NCBI GenBank assembly: GCA_916613615.1
Contig: OU744725.1
Coordinates: 58,288,575 to 58,352,574 of the forward strand
Source of the DNA: Steromphala cineraria
Taxonomy: Eukaryota > Mollusca > Gastropoda > Trochida > Trochidae
Direction: 5' to 3'
DNA length: 64,000 nt
Shown here: piece after piece, positions 1 to 12,500 of the stretch
Layout of the letters: each line of letters starts with the position of its first letter
Position numbering within the stretch: position 1 is the stretch's first letter
Position numbers and translations under genes: made by a program
The notes under the pieces: model-generated
The model's database searches: none
What the model saw: only the letters and a program-made list of their open reading frames with translations
What the model was told of the DNA's origin: nothing

Positions 1-1187
1 TGTGAATAATGCAAAAGAACGTTCCTTGGGGTAAAATCAGGACAAACTACCTGCCCATCTCTTGTATACTAGTACATGTATCAATCAACTTCAGTGAATA
101 ACTACTTGAGCAACTAACGATACTGTTGACATTCCTCGTTATGTAACCTAACATAATGAGAATGACACTGTACCTGTACCTTCAGGTCTCACAGGTACTT
201 AGTCTTAGCCTTCCTTAATAATAAATATTATAAATATTTTAGATGGATCATGATCTTCATAGATCAATTTTTTTAAGATAATTTGAATCTTTGATAATGT
301 TACAATCCTTGATAGAAGTTCATTCCCTTCATTTATGAGTACCAAGCATATTCAATGATTTCATAATGGATAAATGCATTCTACATGTTCTTTTAAGATC
401 ATTTATTCACTACAATATAACAAGATTGCCAAAAACATATGGAGAGAAACAAACTTTAACCTTAACTTGCCCAGTGACTGTTATCATAAATGACATTTGC
501 AACCTTTTTCTTTTGATAATGCTTTAAATTTTTGTTTCTATCTTACATAGATTATCTCTCTATTATAAATACTTTAAATAAATTCACACAGTGTTAAGCC
601 TAATCTGTAGTGTAAAACTACACAGAACTCAGACTTCTAAATCTGGAAGAATTTCAACATTTCATTTAAAACATACTTGCGACATTTAAATACTTGCCGA
701 TTCCATTCATAAATGAACTTAGCCTTTAAAAATAAATTACCAAAGCAGCTTATGAGTTTAAAATCTGCTTCAAGTTAATGAACATGACAAATGCTACAAT
801 ACATGTATTACAACCCCAAGGTGTTGTAACAATGGGCCCTTACAATATACTACAGCTGTTACTTGAACTTTGACCTAGTTTCTCATATATATCATCTGCA
901 CATGTACTCATAGGAAGTAAATTCTGACAGTGTCCATAAATAGCTTAATCCCGGTAACCCTGACACAATAAAAGGACAATCTAAAGTATGAAACAAATAA
1001 TAATTTATATTTGAAATAACATTGACAAAATCTTAAATTTTGTTTCAATTTGTATATTTAATTAACTACTGCAATCCTTGTATTATAGATTTATATATTG
1101 AGTTGACAATGCCTGTAAAGAAAAGAATTTTTAGTGCTAGCATTGATTCAAAGTGACATAAAATGATAACTTCTCAAGAAAATTCAC
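1..1187. other. No exon found; probable intron or downstream part of the minus-strand gene
   Basis: This stretch is AT-rich with stops in all frames and no exon with matching splice sites that I can defend. The minus-strand gene at 1188-2109 leaves its second exon through a donor at 1187-1186, so this is most likely its next intron. No repeat family seen elsewhere in the window was recognised here. Confidence 0.4.
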
Positions 1188-2109
1188 CTTCTTTTGTGGA
1201 GGAGAGTTCAGTTCCATCGACATCAAACTCTAGTTCTGGCTCATCTGTACTCATGAACAAATCTGGGTCAACACCCGCTCCGTCATCGCCTGATGCTGAA
1301 ATGTACAATATAGTCTTTATTGTCATCTTATAAAAAATTTCAGATTAAAGTGGAATGTTAAATTTGCATATTTGCTGTAACTTTCGAACTCCATGTCTTA
1401 ACCAAAACAAATGTTTCCCTTAAGCCAGAGTCTGCAAAACATATAAGGTAAATTCATATATTCATATACTGTATAGCATTTGAAAATGATGAATTTGTGC
1501 AGTTTCATTAGGTTTATTGAAATATCTAAGCATTATTTAGGTATAACAATGACATATCAAAACATAATTTGGCTCGCATAATTTTATGATATAGACTATT
1601 ACAGTTAAACCGCACATTGCCTGACAAATTTATAGAGCAGGCAAACACTCCAATTTCACACATACAACGTCGATGTGTGCCAGTTTGTATTTGATAATAC
1701 AAAGTACTCTACTTTACTGCACTGCTTGTGCTTTTAACTACAATACCTTACCAACCATTACGCTTGACAAACTTACTCTAAAGGATCATTGACAGGGTTA
1801 CAAGGGTACAAAAGACTGTTTACAAATATCTGAGGGCTAAAGAAGTCAGTCAAAACGGGTGTAGGTCTTTTCATAAGAGGATCCCATTCGTAGGAGTGCA
1901 TTTTGGTCTTTTTGTAGGAGGATTTTTAGGTCTTTTTGCAGAAGTACAAAATTTCAATGAAAGAGGGTTAAAATAGATAGTTTACAAAACTAACATAATC
2001 TATATTAGTCCGGTAAAATGCATTTCTGTAATTATAGTACAACAAATAATAAACATGGATACTGACCTCCACTTGTATCTTCAACTAAATCCACTGAATT
2101 ATGTGACAT
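1188..2109 (-). CDS. 5' part of an unrecognised gene with acidic N-terminus (partial, two coding exons)
   Basis: Two minus-strand exons fit together. Exon 1 (2109-2067) begins ATG and encodes MSHNSVDLVEDTSG, ending phase 1 at a gtcagt donor. Exon 2 (1295-1188) follows a TTTCAG acceptor, gives 36 codons and ends phase 1 at a gtgaat donor. The joined 50 residues are strongly acidic and Asp/Glu/Ser-rich, with segments such as VDPDLFMSTDEPELEFDVDG, and show no signal peptide or membrane segment. Such disordered acidic leaders are common at the N-termini of cytosolic trafficking proteins, but the family is not recognisable from this fragment. The intron (2066-1296) is ordinary GT-AG. The rest of the gene lies left of the window. 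The exon pair is supported by preserved phase and both splice sites; function is unknown. Confidence 0.55.
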
Positions 2110-3367
2110 GTTGAGGTTCACGGTTTATGTCTTGTATCGTCCTTGGTACCATAGATATGGTAAGCAATGTCACTACCACTTTGAGCACATTAGACTCCAA
2201 ATATGGTTATCTTTACAATATTGTGCAGGTAGTTTATCCAATCACTTCATTAACAGCATGGGCCATCAAGAAAGCTCAATGTCATCATCAACTGACACAT
2301 TTGAAGATGGTAGTGACAATCTCTATGACTATTTCTATTTCCAATTTTACTAAGGCAAATAAGATAAATTTGCTGGAAATTGTAATAACCGAAATTTTAA
2401 AAATTACTTATTTGTATAATTTCAAATCAGCAAATTATTGCAACGCTGTGTAAATCCTGTTTCCCATCACATCGAACTCGAAAGTTGAAATCGTCGTCTG
2501 CCCCGGAAGTGACAATTTTTCACTCATAAACATCCATCTGCGTCCGTAGAATAATTCAAAAATTATATCCATGTAATCCTGAAAGCATAAGGAAATATCC
2601 AACAAGAAAGCGTCAACAAACAACTTGCGCAGTCACGATAATCGCTACAAGAAAATAAACAAACAACCACTTGCTGACTAGGAGTAGTTTACGTCACTAC
2701 ATTGACCAAGGGAGCCTACTCCATCAACTTTGCCTAATTGCATACCGCTAAAATGTATTGTGTCTCTTAGCAACTGATTAATGGGTATTTAATTTTCTTT
2801 GTTAGGATTAAATACCTATGAGAATTGTAAAGCTCGTGGCATTGTCAGAAAGTCAGGTGATTAAACTCAGGTGCTATAACCCCTTGAACACTAAGGACAA
2901 CTAGCCTAAAGTTCTCCAAGATACTAGACTAATATTAATAGGTCTATGTTTTTATTGAGAAATTAAAAAAATTGCAGATGTTGTTTGTGAATTTATTTAT
3001 ACTTTTATAGGACATCACGCTATACCTAAAACTCGATGTATTTAATGCGAATCTAATTACATAGGCAATCTATTTTGCATTTAAACATCCCTTTAAGTTT
3101 TTTATCATACAATTTATACTCATCTCCTAATCTTACTATTGATATGAATATTATAAGTTAATGTAGTTTTAGATAAATCATCTTTCACACATATCAGTGG
3201 GTTTTATCATGCTAGTGCCCGTACAGATCTTAACTCTATGGCGATACCATTAGAATAGCCAATATATACTGAACAAAAGTATTATTTCAGTTTATTACCT
3301 ACGAGGGCAGTCATATCGAGGTTCATATTTTTCATATGTTGCCCTAGGGCAAAATATCACTTTTGCA
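2110..3367. other. 5' flank of the minus-strand gene; no gene seen
   Basis: About 2430-2720 is locally richer in CG and probably holds the 5' UTR and promoter of the minus-strand gene, but no TATA box or initiator is clear. Short frames around 2108-2453 and 2435-2623 have no coding character. From 2720 to 3300 I see only AT-rich unique sequence. Confidence 0.3.
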
Positions 3368-3670
3368 TTGTGACGTCACGTAATAAACAATGATTTGACG
3401 TCACGGTTCACCTATGACGTCACAATCCATACGGGCCACCGCCCGCTAGTCTGCCTATGCTGAGAAGTAGGTTTTGAACATTTTCTTCAATTTTGGGACT
3501 ACGGTAATAAACAGAATATTATATTCGTGCCCATGACATACTATGTTTACGACACTCGTGCCTAAATATCAGTATATCCCTCGCTCTCGCTCGGGAAATA
3601 CTAATATTTAGCCACTCGTGTCGTAAACATAGTATGTCATGGACACTCATATAATATCCTCTATTTATTT
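3368..3670. mobile_element. Foldback element with three TGACGTCA sites
   Basis: Arms at about 3516-3568 and 3603-3655 are near-perfect reverse complements around a short loop with a ctcgctctcgctcgg core, giving a hairpin of roughly 160 bp. Immediately to its left lie three full CRE palindromes TGACGTCA at 3371-3378, 3396-3403 and 3415-3422. A related arrangement is at 32963-33345, and a decayed copy of the hairpin is at about 44060-44187. No coding capacity; the class is not assigned. Confidence 0.6.
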
Positions 3671-3747
3671 AGAGATAAACAATTTCACGTATACCGCTTC
3701 TCGTTTAAAATATAGGTATTTTGGTAGGAGATTAAATTATTGGCCTA

Positions 3748-3854
3748 CTTTCACAAAGCAACCTTTACTAAGGTTAACCTTAACTTCCATTCTTTAACAT
3801 TGCACTAAGGCAACCTTAAGGACTTACGATCACCTTAGGCCTTTGTGAAAGGGG
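3748..3854. mobile_element. Small palindromic-end repeat (about 107 bp)
   Basis: The stretch starts with CTTTCACAAAG and ends with its reverse complement CTTTGTGAAAG. The interior is rich in aagg/cctt steps that also partly pair. It looks like a short non-autonomous element. No target-site duplication is evident. Confidence 0.45.
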
Positions 3855-6477
3855 ACCCTGAGGTTTGAACTCTGATATGAATGATAGATTCCGGTAATCA
3901 GCGATGGATAAAAAGGTTATTTTAGTAAGAATTAAACGGTCTTCTTAATAAAGTTTGGTTCCAAAAATGGCAGGATATCTGAGATTGAGTTGCTTCTATT
4001 TATACTTCTGCCGATCATGTCATTTTGTTGGCAATGGATGATCGTTACGGAAATTAATGCTATAAATCGAAATGAATGACAGTCTCTATGTAAATAGTGA
4101 ATTTGTGAAAATTGATAAAAAAAAATTAATACGTAAGTTCAAAATAAAAAAAATATTTTTTGTAGATTTGCTTTTACTGAAATAGCACTATTTAATATAA
4201 ATGGCTCCTGCAGTTTCACAATTCAGCAAGGATAATATGCAATGACATTAAAATCAGTCAAATTTGTCACTCGTAGGCTATATGTTGCTGCGTTACTTGA
4301 TCTGAGTAATGTTCAATTGGGACCATGTCACGTGACCTTTTCAGTCTAGCCAATCGGCGAAAGAAGGAGGAAATCATCGGAACCATTTGATACTTTAGGG
4401 GGCCTCTGATCACCTGAAAAATGGAAGATGAAAGGTCACTGCGCGACATTTAGAATAGAAAAGTGTCTTTATTAAAAGATAAAACATTCTTACATCACAC
4501 GTGAAACTTGTTAATTAAAATCCAACACAATTGGCGTCTTAAAATGTTTTTTCCGGTTTCCACAGGTCATATGATTTATATATTCGTGTTGTTGTTGTTT
4601 TTTTACAATGTCTCAATTTCCCATTTCTTACAGTTTGCAATACAATGTTAACTATTGTTTTGCAGAGATAGATAAAGTTTAGATGTACGTTTTTGAAGCG
4701 ATCTTTAAAATTTAGATGAGCTGTAACCTAAAAGCCGTCCAGGAATATTTGTTTTTATGTCAAAGATTTTAAAAAATCAAATTATTGACAAATTTATGTT
4801 GTTATAATTTGTTTACAGTCCTTCGGTCATTTTACAGTCAAATTCAAATTTACAATAAAACGGAAAGGAACACAAATACACCGCCTCAGCGAAAGGGGAT
4901 GTGTACAAAACGTACTTACTTTTTGCTGGTTCGTACGAAGGTAACAACGTGTTCATAAATTTTCTGAAAATAAACCCGGATGAAAAGTTTTGAAAAAGAA
5001 GTATCAATGTTGAGTTTTTAAAAAAAATTAATAAACGACATTCTTTTTGAATTACCGGGATCACTATGGTTTTTAGTTCGGACGAGTTTCGCATTTCTTT
5101 CTTAGTTTTTCTTTTTCGTTCATTTGGATATAACTACCAAACTACATTTTATTAATTAAGATTATTGTTTCGAAAATGTCAGTATCTATCCAATTGCCGC
5201 TTCCATTATGGAAACTTACATTGATATGAGTTGAAGAGAAGAAAAAAACATTAAACATTTTTTTTGTATATAATTATACTTAAAATTATGATGAATTTTA
5301 TTTCCATTCAAACTGATTCATCATGTTTTTGTAAACGTATAGGTAAGACAATACCTACTTTTACCTACGTTTCAATTACATCTTTACATTTCAATTACCA
5401 AACAGACTTGATTTACACATGAATGGACACCAGTCTAACTGGCCAGCGGGCAGACGACTATTTCGGACACTGAACGCGTCTTTCATGCACTCAGTTAATA
5501 TTTTACACGGAAATATGTATATATAACTAATAAAAATTGACATTAGCTGACATCAAAAGCTGTCAGTACGTCACAAGTCGCATGTCTACCAGCAAAGATC
5601 CAAACAATGATGTAACCTCAGGCGATAGTGGTCGTGATCTGTTTACAGCGATTCTGAATTTACGTCAGGAAACCCATCAAAGAAAGCTGTGTAGCTCTGA
5701 TTTCTCAGCAGAATACAACAGAGGACTTTATTACGTTATGACATACGTCAATCATTATGTACATCTGACTTTAAGGGATTCATGATTGCGTCTTATCGCT
5801 AAGATAATTTCGGAGATGGGGAGTGGGGGTGGGCTAGAGTGACACTGGCTTGCGTTTCATCTCGTGGAGAGCGCCGCAACTGCCTGCGCTGACCAGAACG
5901 GAAACTGAGGCCCATGGGCCAGCGTTGTAAACTGTCAGGCAAAATAAAAAACACATTTCAAAATCATATGTAAGATTTTCAAATCCAAATATTTCGAGTT
6001 TTTGGTGTCGTATTCACAAACTGATAACAATCAGAGTTTAATCAACGTTCAAAGAAAAAACAAAGTGTTTTTAGATTTTAGAAATGATGAAATTTCATGT
6101 TAATAATTGTTTTAAAATTAATTTTGATATAATACAACTGTTCATCAACAAAGAAGGCATATTCTATGTTAAAATTAATTTCTGGGAAAACTAGACTTGG
6201 CATCATCTTCAACCAACACTCGATATATCGTCCATGTTTAAAGTCAGCTACAAAGAAGAACATTTTTTCCTGAATAACAACTTCTTTATTTTGGAAAAGA
6301 CAGCGTTTCGTATATATGCTTACTCCCCCATTCCACCGCATGAAGGATTAAAATATACTCGGGAACGTCGATGTTTTCATATTGAAGAAGTTGTTAACTA
6401 GAAAATCTATCTACTCACATGTTTACAACTTGTAAATGCCCTCGGAATCTATACCACGTGTTGTCTGCTTTTTAAAC
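3855..6477. other. Long stretch with no supported gene
   Basis: AT-rich, with short open frames (for example 5537-5785 plus and 4813-5094 minus) that lack recognisable motifs or splice context. A slightly GC-richer patch at 5800-5940 has no defined feature. Confidence 0.35.
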
Positions 6478-6860
6478 TCATCAATTTTTATCCCAGCGGT
6501 CACGTCCGTCCGTCACTTTCGGAAGGAGCATAACTCGAAAACTATATGACATTATGACCTAGCTCTGTATGGAACCGTCATTATATGTAGCTCTGTCTTT
6601 TTGAGTTCTTAATTTCTTCGGAGTTTAATTTGTGGCTGTTTCCGTGAAATCATAACCTTAGAATTTTGTTTCCAAAGTGTATGGTATATAGATCAGACAG
6701 CATGTAAAAATGTGCCTTTTGCGATTTTCAACTTCTTCGGATATTTATCTTAGGCTGTTTCAATTGAAATAGTACTTATTATTTCGACAGATGACTTTGT
6801 CCTCTATATTAATCTTAATTTCTTTAGAAAGATATTCTTGGGACAGGTGGGATAAGTTTT
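6478..6860 (+). repeat. Degraded copy of the CGTCCGTC / GGAGCATA repeat superfamily
   Basis: Contains cacgtccgtccgtcac followed by a cggaaggagcataactcgaaaactat motif. This is the same order as in the elements at 38984-40430 and 57983-58385, where a terminal hairpin precedes it. Here the hairpin is lost and the body has diverged. Confidence 0.45.
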
Positions 6861-7019
6861 CTACCAATGACTTTTGTTTCAAATTTCTACGACCTTATGT
6901 ACAACGGTAAGAAAACTGTGCTGAATTTGATGGCTGTTTGCATGGTGTTGTTTATGATATAATATAAGTGTAAATGATTAATATGAAGTATTAGATAGTT
7001 AAGTCATGCTTAAAATGCC

Positions 7020-7317
7020 AACTTTTGAACTCTTTTGAGGCCTGTAAGTAATCCGTCCGTAAACTGAGTGCATTTTCGACTTCTTCTCCAGAACCATAGG
7101 GCCTAGAAAGCTGATCCTTTATGGACAGGCTCCTTGATTAGTGAAAATTAGTACTCATAGCTTTGGTGGCCATGTGACCCCTAATGAGGGCGACAGGGGC
7201 AACGCCCTTAAAACCTAGCATAGACCTAGAAAGCTAAGACTTTGTGTACAGACTCATTGACTAGTGAGGATAATTTAATTTATAGCTTTGGTGACGTCGC
7301 TTTTTAAGCCACGTCCT
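7020..7317 (+). repeat. Copy of the 'gcctagaaagctga' tandem-repeat family, left part
   Basis: Carries the same phrases as the array at 50780-51290: gtccgtaaact, cttctccagaaccat, gcctagaaagctga, actccttgacta, tagctttggtg. It holds two diverged units. The TTAA-flanked MITE at 7318-7633 interrupts it, and the family sequence acctattttcat resumes at about 7634. Confidence 0.6.
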
Positions 7318-7633
7318 TTAAAGGGGCAGTAGCACGTTTTTTGGTAATTATAAATTTCACTAATTTTTTCACTAATAATTGTCAGTTAATTTCCATAGTC
7401 AGAGGACAAAGTATGAATATTCATATAAAATCCATTGGCGGCCATTTTGTGTGAACACCCTTAATTCATTTTGGGTAAGAAAAGGGAATCGCATAGCTAA
7501 ACTTTACGTTATATATTTGAATTATTGCTGCTCCATTTAGTTAAAATACATTGTCTTTCAATTGGAACCATTAATTTTCATTTTCCTGACATCACCTTAT
7601 ATTTCCCCTAAAAACGTGCTACTGCCCCTTTAA
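7318..7633 (-). mobile_element. TTAA-type MITE, copy 1 (316 bp, internally deleted)
   Basis: Both ends are TTAA plus the inverted repeat AGGGGCAGTAGCACG. It shares the interior of the roughly 364 bp copies but lacks about 50 bp. Relative to the copy at 63221-63585 it is inverted. The host repeat reads cacgcccttaaaacctatttt in the uninterrupted copy at 50990, so the insertion site was a TTAA that is now present on both sides. This suggests a piggyBac-like target preference; no transposase is in the window. Confidence 0.8.
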
Positions 7634-8330
7634 ACCTATTTTCATATGAAACCAGATGAGCTACAGAACCAATTGTTCTATTTTTATACGTTGTGGTCTT
7701 TCGAATTCTGCTCAGAAAATAAACCCTATGTATTATGTTATCCCAACCCAAACAGTGTATTATGTAGGTTCATTCACTCAATAACTTATTCTTCAATTAG
7801 GAACAACGTATGCATTGCTTTCTAAATTTGAAATGTAACTGTGACATTTCAAGTAAGTAAAAGAAGGTTAGCTGTAATTGTACACTGAAACCGATAAACA
7901 TTTGACAACATGAAAAAAAAAAGAATTAGAGTCGAAAGGAAAGTATAAGAATTTAAAAAAATTAATTTCAAAACAAAAATAAGTTCATTTGCAAGTTTAC
8001 TTTTATATTGAATGTTTACCAAAAAAACTAATGAGTGCAAAACGAAGAAATATGCAATCAATCTTTATCAGTGTCTATAGACGCTTAAGGTTTAGGTGTT
8101 GTCTTGTTTGTTGTAATTGTAATTCGGTCGACATGTCATATCTAATATTTATCAAGATGACAGATGGTCTTGACGTTGTTTTCCCCTGTTTTACTGAATG
8201 AATTGATGTAAATGCATATAATTGATTGTGTTTCATATATCATTCATCATTAACATTCCACGTCAACGAAGACGCGAATACATGTTGTTGAGACAGTGAA
8301 CAAATACTGACTATGCATTTGTCGAGGTAT

Positions 8331-8470
8331 GGTGTACGTGTGGGTAGACGATTGGTATGGTCAGTGCTAATGGTGTCCTGACTCATACATGGGTTCGAAT
8401 CTCGCAAGGGACTCGACTCGTACAGTACAACCATTTGTACTATTACAGGTGCTAGTGTCAGATATGTAAC
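8331..8470 (+). repeat. Possible tRNA-derived SINE fragment
   Basis: A B-box-like GGGTTCGAATC at 8391-8401 lies about 50 bp after a weak A-box-like segment and is followed by non-tRNA sequence. It does not fold as an intact tRNA, so it is read as a SINE head and not a tRNA gene. Confidence 0.35.
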
Positions 8471-8747
8471 AATATTGCAACAATACACTTATCATGATAC
8501 ATTCTTTGATTGTGATATTTATCGTTGACTATAAAATTGCTTATTTTGCTTTAAAATCAGGGTATTTAATAAAAGTTATGACTTTTTTTAAAAAGCCCTT
8601 AGAAATAAGGTATTGTGATACGTATCATGTCAAATCATATTTTTATGAGACAACTATATATGTATCAATATCTGTATCATCACACTTTAACTGTTCAGCT
8701 GAGTGATGGCATGGGAAATACTAAACAATAGGGTTCAATTGTGCTAC

Positions 8748-8972
8748 TTAAAGGGACAGTAGCACGTTTTTAGGGGGAATATAGGGTGATGTAAGGAAAA
8801 TGTAAATTAATGATTTCAATCGAAAGACAATGTATTTAAACTAAATGGAGCAGTAATAATTCCAATATATAACGTTAAGTTTAGCCATGCGATTCCTTTT
8901 CTTACAAAAAATGAATTAAAGATGTTCACAGAAAAATGGCCGCCAATGGATTTTATGTGAATCTTTATGATA
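8748..8972 (+). mobile_element. TTAA-type MITE, copy 2 (3' truncated)
   Basis: Starts TTAAAGGGACAGTAGCACG and follows the family consensus through the gaatataggg, cgattcctttt and ggccgccaatgg phrases. The match stops near 8972, and the right terminal repeat is absent. Confidence 0.7.
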
Positions 8973-9539
8973 TGTGTGTGGTTTGAAAAAGAATAATATT
9001 CATTTGTATACCTTATTAATTTTGCCCGGTATAAGTTATCTCTACATGCAATGTATGTTCCAAATCATTTGTCAAACTTAGTTCCTGAACAAACTGACAA
9101 TTCAACATGTAAAGTATTTATAATGAACAACACTGAATTGTATTCGACAAGATCAATCAGTCAACAGCAATACACGTCTTTCCATTCTAAATCAATGCAA
9201 TTAAAAAAATATTACACGTGTCAATTCCCTGACATTTTGTATAGCTGGATCATCATAACCAACTCTGAACTGACATAAGTACTTAAATAGTACAATGTTA
9301 CATTTTAAACGATTTAGATTTTGACAAATCTCGGTGACAGTTCTGCCAGACGATGCCGGGAGATATGATGATACACGGAAGCGCTCCTCTCGTACTACAC
9401 CCCTAACAACTCATCGGCACTGATTGATTGATTGCAATGTACAAACGTCACATGGTTAAAAGACAACTGATATGTACATGAAGCTTATTCTTTGTACTGA
9501 TTGCGTGAGGGGAGGGCGGAAACAACAATCGCTCTTAAG
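8973..9539 (+). promoter_or_regulatory. Upstream region of the WAP/lustrin-like gene
   Basis: Between the truncated MITE and the ATG at 9540 there is no gene. The core promoter of the downstream gene must lie here or in unseen upstream exons. No convincing TATA box was found; gttaaaaga near 9454 is the only weak candidate. Confidence 0.25.
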
Positions 9540-12500
9540 ATGCTTTTTATATACGTTTTCACAGTAAGTATTTATTTTATTATCGTTTACATTTTTAATT
9601 AGATATTCTTGTTTGTGTAATACAATATCTTTAAATCATCTCAACCAAGTTTCTTGAAAATACGAATTTTGAAACTGATTAATTTGAATATAAACTGCAA
9701 AGGAATTTTATTAACTAAGAATCACAGACATTTATTTTATTAATTTTTGGATTTGATCCTAAGGTCTTTGCATCGATATACACTGGTAGTTAATTAACTC
9801 TGGTTATTTTGAAACCGTTTTCCCATGGCATAACATCAAACGTTATAAACAAGGGGGCATCATAACCATGCCTTTTGGCACTTTTATTCTTTCCTAGAGA
9901 AAAAAAATGTTAGTTGATACCTCAAAAACATAAATAAAAAGTTCTTTGGCCATTTTCAGATGATGTGGGTTTCCGAGATCAATTGTGCTACAACAACAGT
10001 TGATCCTTCAGCTGGACGGCCATCTACATCAGCAACAGCAACCTCTACTTCACCTCCTCTTCATGCCGCAGACAAAACTCCATCTCGGCAACCCGTTCCA
10101 GAAGCGCCCAAACCAAACTTGATCAATCGAAGTTTGGGAAGCACGTCTAGTGTAGCCTATGAGGTTGCAGGTAATGCTGTAGCTGATTATTCCACGCCCA
10201 CAGACATAGTTGTTGAAACGGGTACGACAACTCTTGGTAATGCTAAGGTTCAGCATACGACGCAAACAAACATTGTGGATCCGCCTATATTAGGTAATGC
10301 TATAGTGGAACATGCTTCCTCAACGGGCTTCGGAATGACCACGAAACTTCCAGTCCTTGCTAATGAACATACGACAGTTTCTAGAAAAGTAGGAAGTACG
10401 ACGACTTTCCCAACTCCAGAAGGATCACCTGTTTCGCCATTATCAAATATGGTTAGTACACAGGGTACAACTGTAAGACCAATAGGATTTGATCCATTAC
10501 TTGCACCGCTTACCCAAACACAAATAAAATCGGGAGTCGGGATGCCGAAAGAAACAACTATACCTAAACCCAAGGCGGAAAACACAGTCGAGCAGGGAAC
10601 AGGCCAAAGCAACAAAATTGCTAACAATCCTGTTCCAACGTCACATGATGTAACAATTAGTTTATTACCTGGTTCTGAAACCTCAACTCCAGAACAGACG
10701 ACACAAGGGAAACTTCAACAGACGTCAACAACAATGCCAGCAACACAGGGAGCAAATGGACAAGAACTCCTAGGCGGAGGAGCAGCTCATAGTACAAGTG
10801 TAACTACTGGTCGAAATTCCTTTGAGACAACATTGGTGGCTCAAGGAGCATCTGAAACTATTCCGACATCAACAGTTAAGATTATACCAGCACATGATGG
10901 AACAAGTCCCCTGCGAACTGGAGTCCAAATATCACAAGTGGCTATTGGGCAGGACTCTCATGGGACAACAACGCCGACGCCTCGTGGAACTGTTGATGCT
11001 AGCACCACCGGGATGACATCACAGAATCAAGCATCAAATGTGCAACTTGAAACATCAGCACATACTGCAGGAGGAACGACTGGCCTAAATGTTCCTGAGG
11101 CATCAACAACTGAGAAGGTGCAAGGTACTCCTGAACAGAACCTTTTGACAACAACACAGATTGCACAAGGAGCTGATGTAGGTACTCATACTCATAATTC
11201 GAATGTTCAGCATCAACTAGAAACAGCATCACACTTGGCGCAAGGAACAACAAAGCAGAATCTCCCTGAAGCAACAACACATAAGAAAATGCAAGCAGAA
11301 CTGAACATTGGGTCAACAACAACAATGGCAGAAGGAACAACTGAAAATATTCTTGGAATAGGAACATCACAAAATGGTCAAGCTACAAACGTTAATGGCC
11401 AAGACGCATTACAACAAACAAATAGTCAAAATGTCACTGACGTATCAGCAACCCAAAGATCACAAGTAACTCCAGATCAGACCATTGGTACAACTAGTAC
11501 CCTTCAAACCATAACACTCCAGCATGCACAAACAACAAATATTCAAGGAACATCATCAAATATGGAACAAGGGACAAACAGTCAGAATCCTCTCGTAGCA
11601 CCAACATCTACTATGACCACACAACTCACTACCGAACAAACCAATGGGACAAAGACGTCGATGACACAGGGAACAACTGATGGTCTTGTCAATATCGTCG
11701 GACCACCGTCGCAAATAGCGGAAGGAAAAACTGGTCAGAATAGTCCCGTGATAGCGTCTCAGAAGGTGCAAGTAAATACTGAACAGAATATTGGAACAAC
11801 AGCTCCAATGGCCCATCGATCAATACCCAAATATGTTCAACCACCAACTTTAGAACCTCTTGGAAAATCATCAAATACAGCACAAGAAATAACTACGCCA
11901 AATCTTCCTGCAGCAACAACTGAGAAAACCTTAGGAAATACTGGACAGAATATTGAGACAACAACGCCGTTGACACCGCGAGGAACTGAATTAACCACTC
12001 TTGGCAGCATAACAGCATTACAGGCTCAAGAACAACTAAGCACCAATCTCCTAGGACCAGTTATATCCGAAGTGGGCATTACTCCAGGAGGCACCTCTGG
12101 GACAACTCAGGTGGTACAGGGAACAACGGATGCAAATATTATTGGAACAAAGACAGTTCAAGGTGCTCAAGGATCTACTCCAAGGACAAACGAGATGGTT
12201 CAAAACACAACTGGTGGAACAGTCACGTTACAGACTGCTGAAGGAGGTATTCAAAGTAGCACAGGTAATATTCAATTGTCACAAGGATCAGCTGATGCAA
12301 ATATCATTGGAACAAAAACAGCACAAAATGCTCAAGGAAATACTCAAGGGACAAACGAGCTGGTTCAAAACACAACTGATGGAACAGTTACTCTACAAGG
12401 AGGTATTCAAAGTAGTACCGGTAGTTTTCAATTGTCACAAGGAACAGCTGATGCAAATATCATTGGAACCAACACAGCTCAAAATGCTCAAGGACCTTCT

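Noticed and set aside
4813..5094. 93-residue minus-strand open frame
   Set aside because: AT-rich composition and no domain; looks like random open sequence.
5537..5785. 82-residue plus-strand open frame
   Set aside because: No recognisable motif, no clear splice partners or regulatory context; length is within chance for this sequence.
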